A DNA stretch of 64,000 nucleotides from Tupaia tana (lineage: Eukaryota; Chordata; Mammalia; Scandentia; Tupaiidae). The translations under genes were made by a program, and so were the position numbers. The notes under the pieces are model-generated. The model ran no database searches and was not told where the DNA came from. It saw nothing but the letters and a program-made list of their open reading frames with translations. Shown in pieces: positions 22,173 through 33,681 of the stretch (position 1 is the first letter of the stretch; each line of letters opens with the position of its first letter). Location: positions 12,875,626 to 12,939,625 of the forward strand of contig JAKSZU010000008.1 in the NCBI GenBank assembly GCA_026018925.1. Direction: 5' to 3'.

Positions 22173-23364
22173 AGGAATGTTAAGACATAATTAAAATACT
22201 TAAGGTGGAATGAAATTTCTGGTTCAGGCAAATTTTCCATTTTCAGCATCTTTTGAATCATCTTGCAATTGTCATGCATAAGAATGATTCCACTGAAAGG
22301 GACATTTTGACAGATGGAGGGGTTGAAAAGCTCTGTATAACTGCACTCTCCTTCATAATCTCATGGCTTGTTTGGCTTCACTAATTGAATCAATATTTCT
22401 TGTGTATATTTTTCCCTTAAAAAAATGAAAGCAAAACAAAGTTCTTTTGTAATGCCTTTAGGCACTTGTATTTTGTCTTCTGAAGACTTTTTAGTGTTAT
22501 AATTCCCTCAGCCACTCTATAATTCTTTATGAAGTTTTAATGTGATTTAAACTTTCCATCTGTAGACAATATATAATTTTCCTCTCTTTGCCAGCAAGTC
22601 CGATATTTCCCTGTAGTCTGTTTTAGAGCTCCTTCTGGTGGTTTAAAGCTATTATGACACATCTAACTGCAGCATCTGCATCCATTCAACCTTACGGTGA
22701 TTGCAGAGACCTGTTCATCAAAACGGAATAGCTTCTAGCCAAATATGGCTCCTAGCCATATTTGTAGTACAATACAGCAGAATGCTGTCCACTTTTACGA
22801 ATTAAGAAAAATGACTTGATCTGCAACTGTCAGAAGCAGGACAGGAGAGGTTAGGGAGACAAATTACAATTTCTCTAATTGCCATCTAACACCAGCAGCA
22901 TTATTTAAAGGATACATTTTATATTTTGCTTGTTGGCTGAATTTGGCTAGTTTTCTGGTACAGGAGTGAGGGTGGGAAAAAGACATTGGTTTTGTGTTAT
23001 GTTTTTTGCTTATATTAACATAATTTTTGAGAATGAGCACATTAAAGTGGGGCAATATGACTAATTATTAGCTACTTTCAAGACTTTTTATTACCTGATA
23101 ATAAAACGTCAGTAAGAAGGGCTCAGTGACGTGAGTCCACCATTGCCATTTGCCTCCTACTTGAGCTCGCTGTGCTTTTCTGTGTGAACATAGGGTAAAA
23201 ACCCAGAGTATGACAATTACCATCTTAATCCCTTTGAAGTGTACAGTTCAGCATCTGTGCCGTTCTGACTTGACTTCTTTTTTATGTGTCCTCTGATGCC
23301 CTTCTCTTTGTCACTTCATACCAGTTCTTAAGCGGAACTTGGATACTTGCTATAACGGTCTATG
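22173..23364. other. Single-copy DNA, no recognised feature
   Basis: No repeat or gene recognised. The low divergence of any segment could not be judged without other genomes. Confidence 0.5.
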
Positions 23365-23750
23365 CACTGGTTAGAATGTGTCCCGCAGAAGTTCATGTGT
23401 TGGAATTGGGTTGTGTTCTGAAGGTTTTACGGGAAAATGTCATCTGATTATAATGCTGAGAGGGATGGGCCTTTGGGAGTGAGGCCCTCATGGTTGAGTC
23501 CTGTTCAGTTGGTAAGTAAGAGGCATGCGACGTGCAGGCACATGGGCAGGACCTACTCTGCTCCACATGTGCTCTGCCCTCTCGTCATGAGATACCATAC
23601 GATGCCCTGCTACACCTTGAAACTCTGCCAACAAGATGACCCTCACCAGATGCAGCCCCTCGACGTTGGACCTCCAAACTGAGCTGGATAAACCTCCATT
23701 TTTATAAATTACCCACACTCAGGTAATTCTGTGATTAGTAACAGAATGGA
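23365..23750 (+). mobile_element. MaLR-type LTR
   Basis: 'agaatgtgtcccgcagaagt', 'gatgggcctttgggagtgag', a long insert-like middle, then 'ataaacctccatttttataa' and 'gtaacagaatggacta' at the end. Confidence 0.7.
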
Positions 23751-24105
23751 CTAGAATAGCCTGAATATTTGTGTTCCCCCAGATCTACATGTTGAAATCT
23801 TAACCCCCAAAGTGATGGTATTAGGAGGTGGTTGCCTTAGAAGGTGATTAAATCATGAGCTCTTATAATTAAATTAGTGTCCTCTTAAAGGCTCAAGAAA
23901 GACCCCTCACCCTCCACCGTTGCAAGGAAACAGCGAGAAGGTGCTGTCTATGAACCAGGAAGTGGCCCTTACCAGGCACTGAATTCACTGGCACCTTGAT
24001 CTTGGACTTCCCAGCCCAGAACTGTGAGGAGTAAATCTATGTTGTTTATAAATCACCCCATTTAGTATTTTATTACAACAGCTTGAATGGACTAAGATAG
24101 AACAA
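23751..24105 (+). mobile_element. MaLR-type LTR, second copy in tandem
   Basis: 'gcctgaatatttgtgttccc', 'gtgatggtattaggaggtgg', 'gctgtctatgaaccaggaag', 'caccttgatcttggacttcc' and terminal 'aatggactaaga'. It belongs to a different subfamily from the copy directly upstream. Confidence 0.8.
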
Positions 24106-24191
24106 ATATTGAAATAAAACAAAACATATTAAGGATTACAAGAATAAGGAGCTACCTTAGAAAATGTAACTAGAAAACTATGTGGATAATT

Positions 24192-24193
<2 letters not shown>

Positions 24194-24238
<45 letters not shown>

Positions 24239-24492
24239 TTGGGAGAGGTTTTTGCTATAGGGAGTGTGCACTTGCCAGAAAGACAGAGAGAGACAGAAAG
24301 ACAGAAAGTGAGAAATCACCCCCCAGGGGAGATGGCCACACCGCAATCCCTTCTCCTCCTTTCTCCTCTTGGGATCTTGGGCATGCACGCACATGCGCCC
24401 GGCATGAGTTTAAGTCACCAGGTCCAGGACTCGAACCATGGTTGACTACATGGGAGTCCAGTGACATAGGCATTACACTAACTGCTGGTCCC
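24194..24492 (-). mobile_element. tRNA-derived SINE with (TTTA)n tail
   Basis: The tail has become about 12 TTTA units (24191-24240). Perfect 12-bp TSD TGGATAATTTTA at 24183-24194 and 24493-24504. Confidence 0.95.
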
Positions 24493-24519
24493 TGGATAAT
24501 TTTAAAAAGCAACAAGTCT

Positions 24520-24772
24520 TGGGAACCAGCAGTTAGCGTAATGGCTATGTCGCTGGACTCCCACGTAGTCGACCGTGGTTCGCGTCTCGGACCCGGTGGC
24601 TTACAACTCACGCTGGGCGCGTGTGCGTGCGTGCCCAAGATCCCAAGAGGAGAATGGAGGAGAAGGGATTGCGGCGTGACCATCCCCCCTGGGGGGTGAT
24701 TTCTCGCTTTCTGTCTCTATGTCTCTCTCTGTCTGTCTGGCGAGCGCACGCGCCCTATAGCGAAAAAAAAAA
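24520..24772 (+). mobile_element. tRNA-derived SINE, GGGAACC/GCG subfamily, young
   Basis: GGGAACCAGCAG head, B box GGTTCGCGTC. Perfect 16-bp TSD AAAAAGCAACAAGTCT at 24504-24519 and 24773-24788. Confidence 0.97.
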
Positions 24773-24992
24773 AAAAAGCAACAAGTCTCGATGTGTACCA
24801 AAATAAATATTTTTCTTTTCAAAGTCATAGTATTGGGAAGTTAAACAGTTATTTAAAAACGTTTAATCTGAAACTGTGGCTTTGCCTTCAGAGAATACAG
24901 AATATGTTAGTTATTTTGTAAAATAATCTATCCTCTGAAGTAGGTTTGATTTTTGGAGACAGAGGAAATACGGTTCAAAAAACAGATAAGCT

Positions 24993-25480
24993 TTGTCTTC
25001 TCTTTTTGTCATTCACAAACTTTAGTAAGTATAACTGGCTTAATAGGGGTATCATACTCTTAAATGACAAAACAATAACACAAATACAATAGGTGATTAG
25101 TATTAGGACTGGAAAGATAACACAAAAGATTTTATGTAATCTATATTTTTAAAAAAGTCAATATAAAATGAAAATAAAAGATGTAAATCAACATAGGATA
25201 GGAATAAATGTTTCACTAGAAATTGCAATTATGTTTTGGGGGTGTTAAACTTCAGTCTTTGGTTTATTTTACCATTTTGATTGTGATCATGTATGCAAAT
25301 CCTGATGACCATTAACTTTCTCATACTTAATATCTGAAAGCCTCATAAATCAACCTAAATATTTATCTTATTAAGCAATTTGTAACACTTTAATAGGGCC
25401 TTTCTGTGCCAAGGTTATATATGTTGTGAAACTAAAACCTTTCAAAGCTAAATAAAATTTCTTCCATACCTTTAAAAAAA
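24993..25480 (+). pseudogene. Processed mRNA retrocopy, parent unknown
   Basis: A 488-bp AT-rich block has a perfect 16-bp TSD AAAAAACAGATAAGCT (24977-24992, 25481-25496). An AATAAA signal at 25451-25456 sits about 17 bases before a poly(A) run beginning at 25474. No long frame is visible, so it is probably a 5'-truncated copy of a 3' UTR or of a non-coding transcript, made by L1. It does not resemble the SINEs. Confidence 0.8.
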
Positions 25481-25496
25481 AAAAAACAGATAAGCT

Positions 25497-25868
25497 AAGT
25501 AATATATATTTAGCTGAAAAATAAAGTTCAACTAATGACTATTTAGCTTTTTCCTATTGTAATGTATCAAATTGATCTTCCAGGCAATTCCAAAAGAGGA
25601 AATACAAAAATATCTTGGAAAATAGCAACATTTTTGAAATAAAGAAAAGCAATCTCTGCAACCTATTTAGAGGTTACAAAGTATTTCAACAAACATTTTT
25701 TTCATTCATTTCCAAAATAGGCCAGAAAAGTAGACGAAATAGATATGATTACTAATTATTATTAAATAGATATGATTACTAATTTTTATTGTCTCTAGCA
25801 TATGGATGAGAAAATGGAGACTTGATAAAAGTAAAGGGACTCTTATAACACTCAAACCTTAACTAATT
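25497..25868. other. No recognised feature
   Basis: AT-rich DNA; a short local direct repeat 'aaatagatatgattactaat' occurs twice at about 25738 and 25765. Confidence 0.5.
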
Positions 25869-26085
25869 GGGGTCAGGTGGTGGTAGAGTGGTGACACAGC
25901 TGGGCCCACAGGAGAGAGGAGCTTGGCTCGTGTCCTGAGACCTTACTGGGCACTCTGGGCTGCACATGCCTATGATTCAAGCTGGCAGACACTAGGGGTA
26001 GATTGAGGCATGAGGACCCTGCTGGTGGTGCTCATCTCTGTCTTCTGTTTCATGGAAGAAATAAACTTAAAATAAATTAACTGGT
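25869..26085 (+). mobile_element. tRNA-derived SINE, type C
   Basis: 'ggggtcaggtggtggtagag' head, 'tgcctatgattcaagctggc', 'aggggtagattgaggcatga' body, ending 'ggaagaaataaacttaaaat'. Confidence 0.7.
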
Positions 26086-26279
26086 GGATGGGAAGAAAGA
26101 CTAGAAGACTATTTCTCCAAAAGTATTGATAGGGAAATGGTAGCATAATTTTTATTTTCTTCTTAAAATAAGGAGCATATAGGTATTAATAATCAGAAAA
26201 ATAATATTTGCAAAATAAATTTTTAAAGAACTACTTGTCTCACAATTTGCGATTGCTTGAAAAATTTTTTAAATATTAA

Positions 26280-26523
26280 GGGCCAGGAGATGGCGTAGTG
26301 ATTAAGGTACTGGACTAACACATGGCCGACTGTGGTTCGAGGCCCAGACCCAGAGGCTTGAAACTCACTCTGGGTATGTGTGTGTGACCAAAATTCCAAG
26401 AGGAAAAGGGACTGTGAGGGACTGTGGCATGGTCATCTCCCTGGAAGGTGATTTTTCACTTTCTGTCTCTCCATCTCTCTAGCGAGCACATGCACCCTAT
26501 AGCAAAAATCTCTCTCAAAAAAA
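26280..26523 (+). mobile_element. tRNA-derived SINE, older long form
   Basis: 'ggccaggagatggcgtagtg' head, B box GGTTCGAGGCC, body with a small duplication 'ggactgtgagggactgtgg', A tail. Confidence 0.9.
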
Positions 26524-26649
26524 TTTTAGAGTATTAGAATTGAGCTTTTGACTTAAAGAGCTATAGACATAAGTCTGTCTGTTACAGTTATGGAAAATTA
26601 TTCCATTTTTTATACCCCTTTAAAATTTTAATAAAAATTATAAAGTCCC

Positions 26650-26913
26650 AAGGGACCAGCAGTTAGTGTAATGGCTATGTCGCTGGACTACCATGTAGTC
26701 AACCGCGGTTCGAGTCCCGGACCCGGTGGCTTAAACTCACGCCGGGCACGTGTGCGTGCGTGCCCAAGATTCCGAGAGGAGAATGGAGGAGAAGGGATTG
26801 CGGCGTGACCATCCCCCCTGGGGGGTGATTTCTCGCTTTCTATCTCTCTGTCTCTCTCTGTCTGTCTGGCGAGCGCACGCGCCCTATAGCAAAAACCTCT
26901 CAAAAAAAAAAAG
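26650..26913 (+). mobile_element. tRNA-derived SINE, GAG B-box subfamily, young
   Basis: GGGACCAGC head, B box GGTTCGAGTCC, CpG-rich body. 15-bp TSD AAATTATAAAGTCCC at 26635-26649 and 26914-26928. Confidence 0.96.
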
Positions 26914-26928
26914 AAATTATAAAGTCCC

Positions 26929-28160
26929 TCACCAGGAAAATGTATATGCTCTCCAAATTTTTCCTGTTGCTTTAGTCTTCTGACTGCCATCCCGAGCCAC
27001 ATATTATCCGTTCCTACTGTTTTTCCTTAGTTTTCTTTTTAACTCTAAAGTTTATTTTTCATATATTAGTATTAGAGTAATATTATAATTAATGGAATTA
27101 AATTAATAACTTTGTATTAGCATAAAAGATTATTTTTTATTATCTCTGTAAATATTTCCTGAATGTGGGATAGTCTTAAGAATGTTATGCAATTTGTATG
27201 CTAAATTTTCTCAATTTCCCCCTGCTTGGCTCCCTTCCTACCATCTTTTTCCAAAAAAAGTTTAAGGCAGTTTACAAAAATGCATTAGATAAAACAAGGC
27301 AAAAGTAAAGATAATTAAGTGATTAAATTTGGATAAAGAGGTACTAAGAAGAGGGAAAATGGAAGAAAGCAACATACACTGGGAGGATCTGAGCATGAAC
27401 TACCTATCAGACTCCAAGATTGTATCAAGGAGGCGATATATTAGCTGAGAGTGATCATACCAACTAATGATTTCTTGAAAGAAACACATATATTTCTGCC
27501 ATTATGTCCAGAGAAGGTATTTTTCCATGGGTGCTCATCAGTGAGGTAGGAACAATAGTCCAAACTCATCTCTGAAAACAACCATTCTGTACTTAAGACA
27601 GTGAGCTTCTCAGGATTGTCTCTTATAACACCAGAGCTCAACAAAATCAGCTTGTGGGAGATCCTAGGTGGTATGGCCCATGTGCCAAGCACTAGGATGA
27701 CTTTAGTCTAAGACCATGTGTAGAGGAAGGGTGAAATTGCCTATCCTTAACAACCTTCCAAAAATACAGCTTTACTCAATGATTTCTGACAAATTTTTCA
27801 AAGGTCAATCAGAATAATGCATATATGGTAAGTATCAAATAGCATATAAGAGCTTTGACACAGTCAACAATCTCTTGTGGTCCTCCCCATTCTCTGGACT
27901 CACTCATCAGAGGCAGTAATTATGCTGTGCTTAGTTCTCCTAGTGGTTACTTCATAACACTAGGTCAAATGCACTTTCTTTATTTATAAATTTTAAATAT
28001 TTAACTTTATATTTAGCTAAATTATACTACTCGTTCTTATGACTGGTAACTATTTCCAGTTTTAAAGACATGTGTTAAGAAAACTCTGTGTCTTAGTCTA
28101 TCAGTACATAATTCTCCTCTCGGTTGAAGATATTAGCACCTCTAAATTTTCTCTCTGTCT
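26929..28160. other. Single-copy DNA, no recognised feature
   Basis: No repeat or gene recognised. Confidence 0.5.
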
Positions 28161-28960
28161 TAGTCTATTTTGTGCTGCTATAACAGAACATCTTAGACTG
28201 GGTTACAAAGAACAGAAATGTATTGGTTCTGGAGGCTGGGAAGTTCAAGAACAAGAGGCCAGCATCTGGTAAAGACTGTCTTGCTGTGTCATCTCATGAC
28301 ATGAAGGCAAAGAAAAGGTGCAAGAAAGTGAGAAAGAGAGAGAGCTAAATTAGTCCTTCAAGGAATTGTTGTAGTTTGGATAATGGTTCTTTCCCCAAAG
28401 TTTCATGTCTTGAAATTTAAACTCCAGTGTAATGGTGTTAGGAAGTGGTGCTATCTTTAAGAAATGAAATGAAGACGAGTGAGCAATGATTGGCTCATGG
28501 AGGCATTGCTGTTATGAATAGGTTAATCATGTTATGGAAGTGAATTCTCATTCTTATGAGAAGAGTTAATTTCTGTGAGAGTGAATTGTGATAAAAGGAA
28601 GCCCAAGTCTCTCTCTCTCTGCACATGCCTGCCATCCTCTCTGCTCCTGTCGGCCATGTTATGACATAGCTAGCCTGATGCCAGCCTCACACCTTTGGGA
28701 CTTCCAGCCACCAGAATTCTGAGCCAAATAGAGTTCTTTTAAAGATATTTTTCAGATAGCGATACAATAATGAACTAAGACAGGAACTCACTACCACAAT
28801 AACAAAACATTTCACAAATACTGGCGCTAATCCATTCATTCTGCTCTCTGGCATAGTCACCTCTCAGTAGGCCCCACCTCTCAACACTGCTGTAACTGGG
28901 AATTCAGTTTCCAACACAAGACTTTGTTTGGGGGAAAAGATCTTCAAACCATAGTACTCC
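28161..28960 (-). mobile_element. MaLR-type LTR, minus strand, split by a second LTR
   Basis: Left part has reversed LTR 3' text 'tttgtgctgctataacagaa' and 'ggttctggaggctgggaag'. The right part (28791-28960) resumes with 'ggcgctaatccattcattc', 'taggccccacctctcaac' and 'ttcaaaccatagta'. A plus-strand LTR lies between them. Confidence 0.8.
28376..28790 (+). mobile_element. MaLR-type LTR nested in another MaLR LTR
   Basis: Starts 'ttgttgtagtttggataatg', contains 'taatggtgttaggaagtggt' and 'acctttgggacttccagcc', ends 'tgaactaagaca'. Flanks 'ggaat' / 'ggaac' fit a diverged 5-bp TSD. Confidence 0.75.
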
Positions 28961-29077
28961 TTTTTTACTTCCCTTCTTTTGTAAATTATACTTTTATTTT
29001 AATAATATTTGAATTATAAATATCACTAAAGGTTGCTACCATTTTATTATATTCTGTACCCTTGTTTTTTTTCTTTA

Positions 29078-29124
29078 AAAAATTACTTATTTAACTCAAT
29101 TTATTCATTTATTTATTTTTATTT

Positions 29125-29167
<43 letters not shown>

Positions 29168-29250
29168 AAATTACCAGGTCCAGGACTTGAACTGTGGTCC
29201 ACCATGTGGGAGCCTCCAGCACCCCAACCCCCATACCACCTGCTGGCCCA
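29078..29250 (-). mobile_element. tRNA-derived SINE, short form with (GA)n
   Basis: Reversed AT-rich tail, about 19 GA units (29129-29165), 'accaggtccaggacttgaac' and head 'accacctgctggccc'. Confidence 0.88.
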
Positions 29251-29256
29251 TGTACC

Positions 29257-29989
29257 AACTTACTTGAATATCAATAAGCAGTCACCTTATTCTGGTTATT
29301 AAATTATTGTTCACTTTCAGACCAAGTGGTATGCCAAGATTATATTTCCTTCTCAGCAGGTCACAGTCCATGAGCCACTTAAAGGAAAATGTTCTCAACA
29401 CTGAAGTTGATTGAACTTTGCTCTTCAAGTACTTAAAATCATGAGCCATGATTTTCTTTTACAGCTTTTGATTTTGCTTAGGGATTCTAATTAACTTTTA
29501 CATCTTGTTTACAAAACACTAGTATTGAATAGCCTCCCATTTCACTTCCTCTCTAGTTGTGCTACCTGCTGTTCTCCGTGGAGAGCCCCCTCCCATAGCC
29601 TTGTCTGCTGCTGCCATCGGACCCATGTGTTCTCTGGAGCTACCGTACTGTGTCACCTCTGGATCTGTCTTCACTGTTCCAGCTCTTATGGGTAACTACA
29701 CCCAATGTCTTTCTCTTTTATGCAGTTTCTTCCATCTTTAATTAACTGCCTACAAAAGGATCTGAAGGATTAGTTTCCAAGTCCATGTGTGTCTCGATGT
29801 GTCTTCATTCTGTCCCACATTCCACTAGTACTTGCCCGGATATAGAACTCAAGGTTAAAAATCATTTCATCTCAACACATTGAGGCCTGCCTCTTTGTCT
29901 TCTCATGCCCAGTATGTTTATGGAACATGTAGCACCAGTCTGCTTCTTGAGTTTTAGTACTGTTCATAGGCAGTGTTTAGAAACTCTTT
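29257..29989. other. No confidently recognised feature
   Basis: Unique-looking DNA. The part from about 29750 may be an old L1 relic, but I cannot support it firmly. Confidence 0.4.
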
Positions 29990-30249
29990 GGGACCAGCAG
30001 ATGGTGTAATGGCTATAGTGCTGGACTCCCATGTAGTCTACTGAGGTTTGAGTCCCAGATCCAGTGGCTTAAACTCACACTGGGTACGTGTGTGTGTGCC
30101 CAAGATCCCGAGAGGAGAATGGAAGAGAAAGGATTGCAGTGTGGCCATCCCCTCTGGGGGTGGGGGTTTATTTCCCACTTTCTGTCTCTCTGTCTCTCGC
30201 TCTCTTTCTGGTGCGTGCACACATCCTATAGCAAAAACCTCTCAAAAAA

Positions 30250-30275
<26 letters not shown>
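29990..30275 (+). mobile_element. tRNA-derived SINE, long form
   Basis: GGGACCAGCAGATGGTGTAA head, long A tail ending (AAAAG)n. TSD AGAAACTCTT at about 29980-29989 and 30276-30285. Confidence 0.93.
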
Positions 30276-30280
<5 letters not shown>

Positions 30281-30299
30281 CTCTTAATCCTTTTCACCC

Positions 30300-30540
30300 C
30301 CTTAGGGCACATGCACTTGCCAGAGAAAGAAAGAGAGACAGACATAGTGAGAGATAAAATGAACCCCCTTCCCGGGGGGATGGCCATGTCGCAATCCCTT
30401 CTCTTCCATTCTCCTCCCAGGACCTTGAACACAATGCATATGTGTTCAGCATGATTCTGAAGCCCCTGGGTCTGGGACCTGAATGGCAATTGGCCATGTG
30501 AGAGTCCAGCAACCTAACTGCTACGCCATCTGCTGGTCCC
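30300..30540 (-). mobile_element. tRNA-derived SINE, long form, older
   Basis: Body starts 'agggcacatgcacttgccag', contains 'cccccttcccggggggatgg', head ends 'gccatctgctggtccc'. T tail lost. Confidence 0.88.
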
Positions 30541-30736
30541 CCTCTTCATCCTTAATCTAAGTTGTATAGGGATGTATGGAGATGTTTTCCCATTCAGTCT
30601 GCATTGTTTTTCTGTAAGTAGCTATTGCCTTTCTGGTTCTTATTCAGATTTTGAGTCTAAAGAAGTGATACCTAATTTTTATTATATTTCTTCTATTTTC
30701 TATTCTTCTTTATTATAGTTTCTGGAATAGTTCTTT

Positions 30737-31012
30737 TTTATTTTATATTATTTTATTTTTTGAGAGCTTTTTGCTATAGGGCATGTGTGCTCCCCAGACA
30801 GACAGAGAGAAACAGAGAGAGAGAAAGCGAGAAATCACCCGCCAAGGGGGATGGCCATGCCACCATCCCTTCTCCTCCATTCTCTTCTCGGGATTTTGGG
30901 CACACATCTACATATACCAGGAATGAGTTTAAGCCACCAAGTCTGGGACTTGAACCGTGGTTGACTACATGGGAGTCAAGTGACATAGCCATTGCGCCAA
31001 CTGCTGGTCCCA
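30737..31012 (-). mobile_element. tRNA-derived SINE, long form
   Basis: T-rich tail, standard body and head. 14-bp TSD TGGAATAGTTCTTT at 30723-30736 and about 31015-31028. Confidence 0.94.
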
Positions 31013-31059
31013 TTTGGAATAGTTCTTTATCTTTCAACTTTCTCTTTATTTTTCCTATT

Positions 31060-31095
31060 GCTAGAGGACATTAACACTTGAGAAAGAGAGGAGGG

Positions 31096-31157
<62 letters not shown>

Positions 31158-31338
31158 ACCCCTCAATGAGGTGTGATCATGCTACAATCCCTTCTCCATT
31201 TGTCCATCATGTTGAGATTGGGGGCATACATCCACATGTACCTAGCATATTTTTCAAGTTGCTAGGGCCAAGATTTGAACCTCAGTAAGCCATTTGGAAT
31301 CCAGCTCCGTTAAACATTGTACTATGGGGCTGGCCCTT
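31060..31338 (-). mobile_element. tRNA-derived SINE, older GGGCCAGCCCC-head type, with (GA)n
   Basis: A long GA run (about 31095-31153), body 'cacccctcaatgaggtgtga', head 'actatggggctggccc'. Confidence 0.85.
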
Positions 31339-31439
31339 TTCTAGTCCTCTATATTAGATTGGTCCTTTGTACCTGTTTTCTCTTATTCTATGCTTTGGGG
31401 AATGTTTCTTTGCCCTTCTCATATATTTTGTAAGTCCTT

Positions 31440-31701
31440 CTTTTCTTTTTTCTTTTCTTTAGGTTTTTAACATAGGGCATGTGCAGTCGCTGGAGACAAA
31501 GAGGAGGACAGTGAGAAATCACACCTTGCCCCAGGGAGATGTGGCCACACTGCAATCCCTTCTCCTCCATTCTCCTCTCAGGAATTTGAGCACATATGCA
31601 TACATTCCTGGTGTTATTTTCAAGTTGCCAGGTCCGGGACTTGAACTGTGGTTGGCCACGTGGGAATCCAGTGCCTTAACCACCATGCCACCTGCTGGTC
31701 C
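31440..31701 (-). mobile_element. tRNA-derived SINE, long form
   Basis: T-rich tail, 'gacttgaactgtggttggcc' B-box region, head 'accatgccacctgctggtcc'. Confidence 0.9.
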
Positions 31702-31722
31702 CCTGCTTTAATTAATTAATTA

Positions 31723-31969
31723 ATTTTTTTGGAGATGTTTTTGCTACAGGGTGCATGCACTTGCCAGAGAGACAGACAGACAGAAAGTGAGAAATCACCC
31801 CCAGGGGGCATGACCACACCGCAATCCCTTCTCCTTCATTCTTCTCTTGGGATCTTGGGCACGCACGCACACATGCCTGGCATGAGTTTAAGCCACCGGG
31901 TCCAGGACTTGAACCGCGGTCGACTACATGGGAGTTCAGCGACATAGCCATTATGCTAACTGCTGGTCC
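31723..31969 (-). mobile_element. tRNA-derived SINE, long form, CpG-bearing
   Basis: Inserted next to the previous SINE. TSD 'ccctgcttta' (about 31701) / 'ccctgctttta' (about 31969). Head ends 'ctaactgctggtccc'. Confidence 0.93.
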
Positions 31970-32769
31970 CCCTGCTTTTATTTTTAAGACTCCAGAATTT
32001 CCTTCCCAAGAGTTCGTGTTTTGATTTTTAATTATTCTATTTTGGGGGCATACCATTCTATCCTTTGAGGTTCCATCCTCATTATCTCACCCAAATTGAA
32101 TTATGTAAGACATTTTAGGTTTACTCAGTATACTACAAACATTTTAAAAATTATTTTTTGAATTTTTTGTTTTCTCTTTCTTGGAATTTGACTTTTATAT
32201 AGCAAGGTTTTCTCCTATTACTTGTAATTTGTGATTGACATTTTCATTTAAGAGAGGCTTTAGGGATCTCTAGTTGCCAAAATTAGGTCAGATATTTACT
32301 CTATACAGCTAAAATCCATAATAAAAACTTTAGAACTCTTCAGGGAACATTCATGTTTTTAGTAATTAGTCCTCTCTGTATTTTTTTCTGCAGCTAAATG
32401 CTAGGTTTTTCTAATTATCTTAGTGGTAAGGCCATGAAACACCGAAAGGTTGTGTCTGTTGTATACTCAGATCCTTAATAAATCTAATTTTTCAGCTCTA
32501 CCTCTCCTGCCTTTTTTAGATATTTGACTCTGACCCAAAGAATCACTCATACTCCCAAAGGTAGGTTGGTTTCCATCTCCTTTATAGCTCCCTTGGATCT
32601 CATTCCTCTAAGACAGATTCATACACTTAGCATGGTCCGCCAATTTGTTGAGATCGCTCATATAAAGTTGATACCTGACATGTTCATTGATACTATCACG
32701 TATTCCTTTTTATATTTTTCTAATTTTATTTTATTGTGTTTCAGGAAGAATAGCCAGGGTTTGTGTGTT
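31970..32769. other. Unassigned AT-rich DNA
   Basis: Text such as 'cagatccttaataaatctaa' near 32468 has an LTR-like polyadenylation look, but I cannot place the family. No gene recognised. Confidence 0.35.
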
Positions 32770-33071
32770 TCATTTCTTCTTCTCCTTCTCCTCCTCCTCC
32801 CTCCTTCCCCCTCCCCACTGCCCTTCTCCCTGCTTCTCCTCCTTCTTCTTTTCCTATTGGGTGAGTGTGCTTGTCAGAGAGAGAGAGGGAGAAAGTGAGA
32901 ACTCATCTCACCGAGGGTGATGGCCAGACTTGCAATGCCCCATTCTTCTCTCAGAATTTTGGGCAGCAAGCACATGCACCCAGTGTATTTTTCAAACAGT
33001 CAGGTCTGGGACTTGAATTCCACAGTCAGCCATGTGGGATCCAGCCACCACTATGATACTAACTAGCCCCT
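32770..33071 (-). mobile_element. tRNA-derived SINE, old, with pyrimidine-rich tail
   Basis: A CTT/CTC-rich run (32777-32850), then 'gggtgagtgtgcttgtcaga', body and head 'atgatactaactagcccc'. Confidence 0.75.
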
Positions 33072-33119
33072 TGCTTCTTTTCATAAGTGTTTTGTTCAAT
33101 GGCAGAAGATTTAGGTTAT

Positions 33120-33500
33120 GCTCTATTATGAACTGACTTGTATCCTCCACCCCTGCTCCTCAACAAATTCGTAAGTTAAATACCTCAGCCCTAATATGAT
33201 TGTATTTAGAGATAGGACCTTTAAGAAGGTAATTAAAGTGAATGAGTGGTAAGTATGGGGCGTTAATCAATGGGACTGATGTCCTTATAATATGAGGAAA
33301 AGATACCAGGGATGCACGCACAGAGAAAAGGCCATGTGAAGACACAGCCATCTACATACCAAGGGAAAAGGTTTCAGAAACCAACCTTGACAATATTTTA
33401 ATCTTGGATTTCCAAACTCCGGAATGGAAAAATGAATTTAATTTGTGTAAGCTGCTCATTCTGTGGTATTTTGCTGTGACAGACTGAGCTGACTAATATA
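33120..33500 (+). mobile_element. MLT1-type MaLR LTR
   Basis: 'gacttgtatcctccacccct', 'gatgtccttataatatgagg', 'ggccatgtgaagacacagcc' and 'ggtattttgctgtgacagac' in LTR order. Confidence 0.8.
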
Positions 33501-33681
33501 TGCTTCAAGACAACAGGCATAGTACATACAGATGGTCTGTACCACCAGGTAAGTGCTGGACCACCTGGCACATTCTCATGAAAGTGAGCAGTCTGAGAAG
33601 GACGCTTTATGAGGGAGATGGTCACCGTATCTGTACATGGAGGCGGCCGAGGAATTCTCAAGACTGGCTCCAGACATTTCC

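Noticed and set aside
32524..32898. 124-codon frame with Leu runs
   Set aside because: Created by the pyrimidine-rich tail of a reversed SINE.
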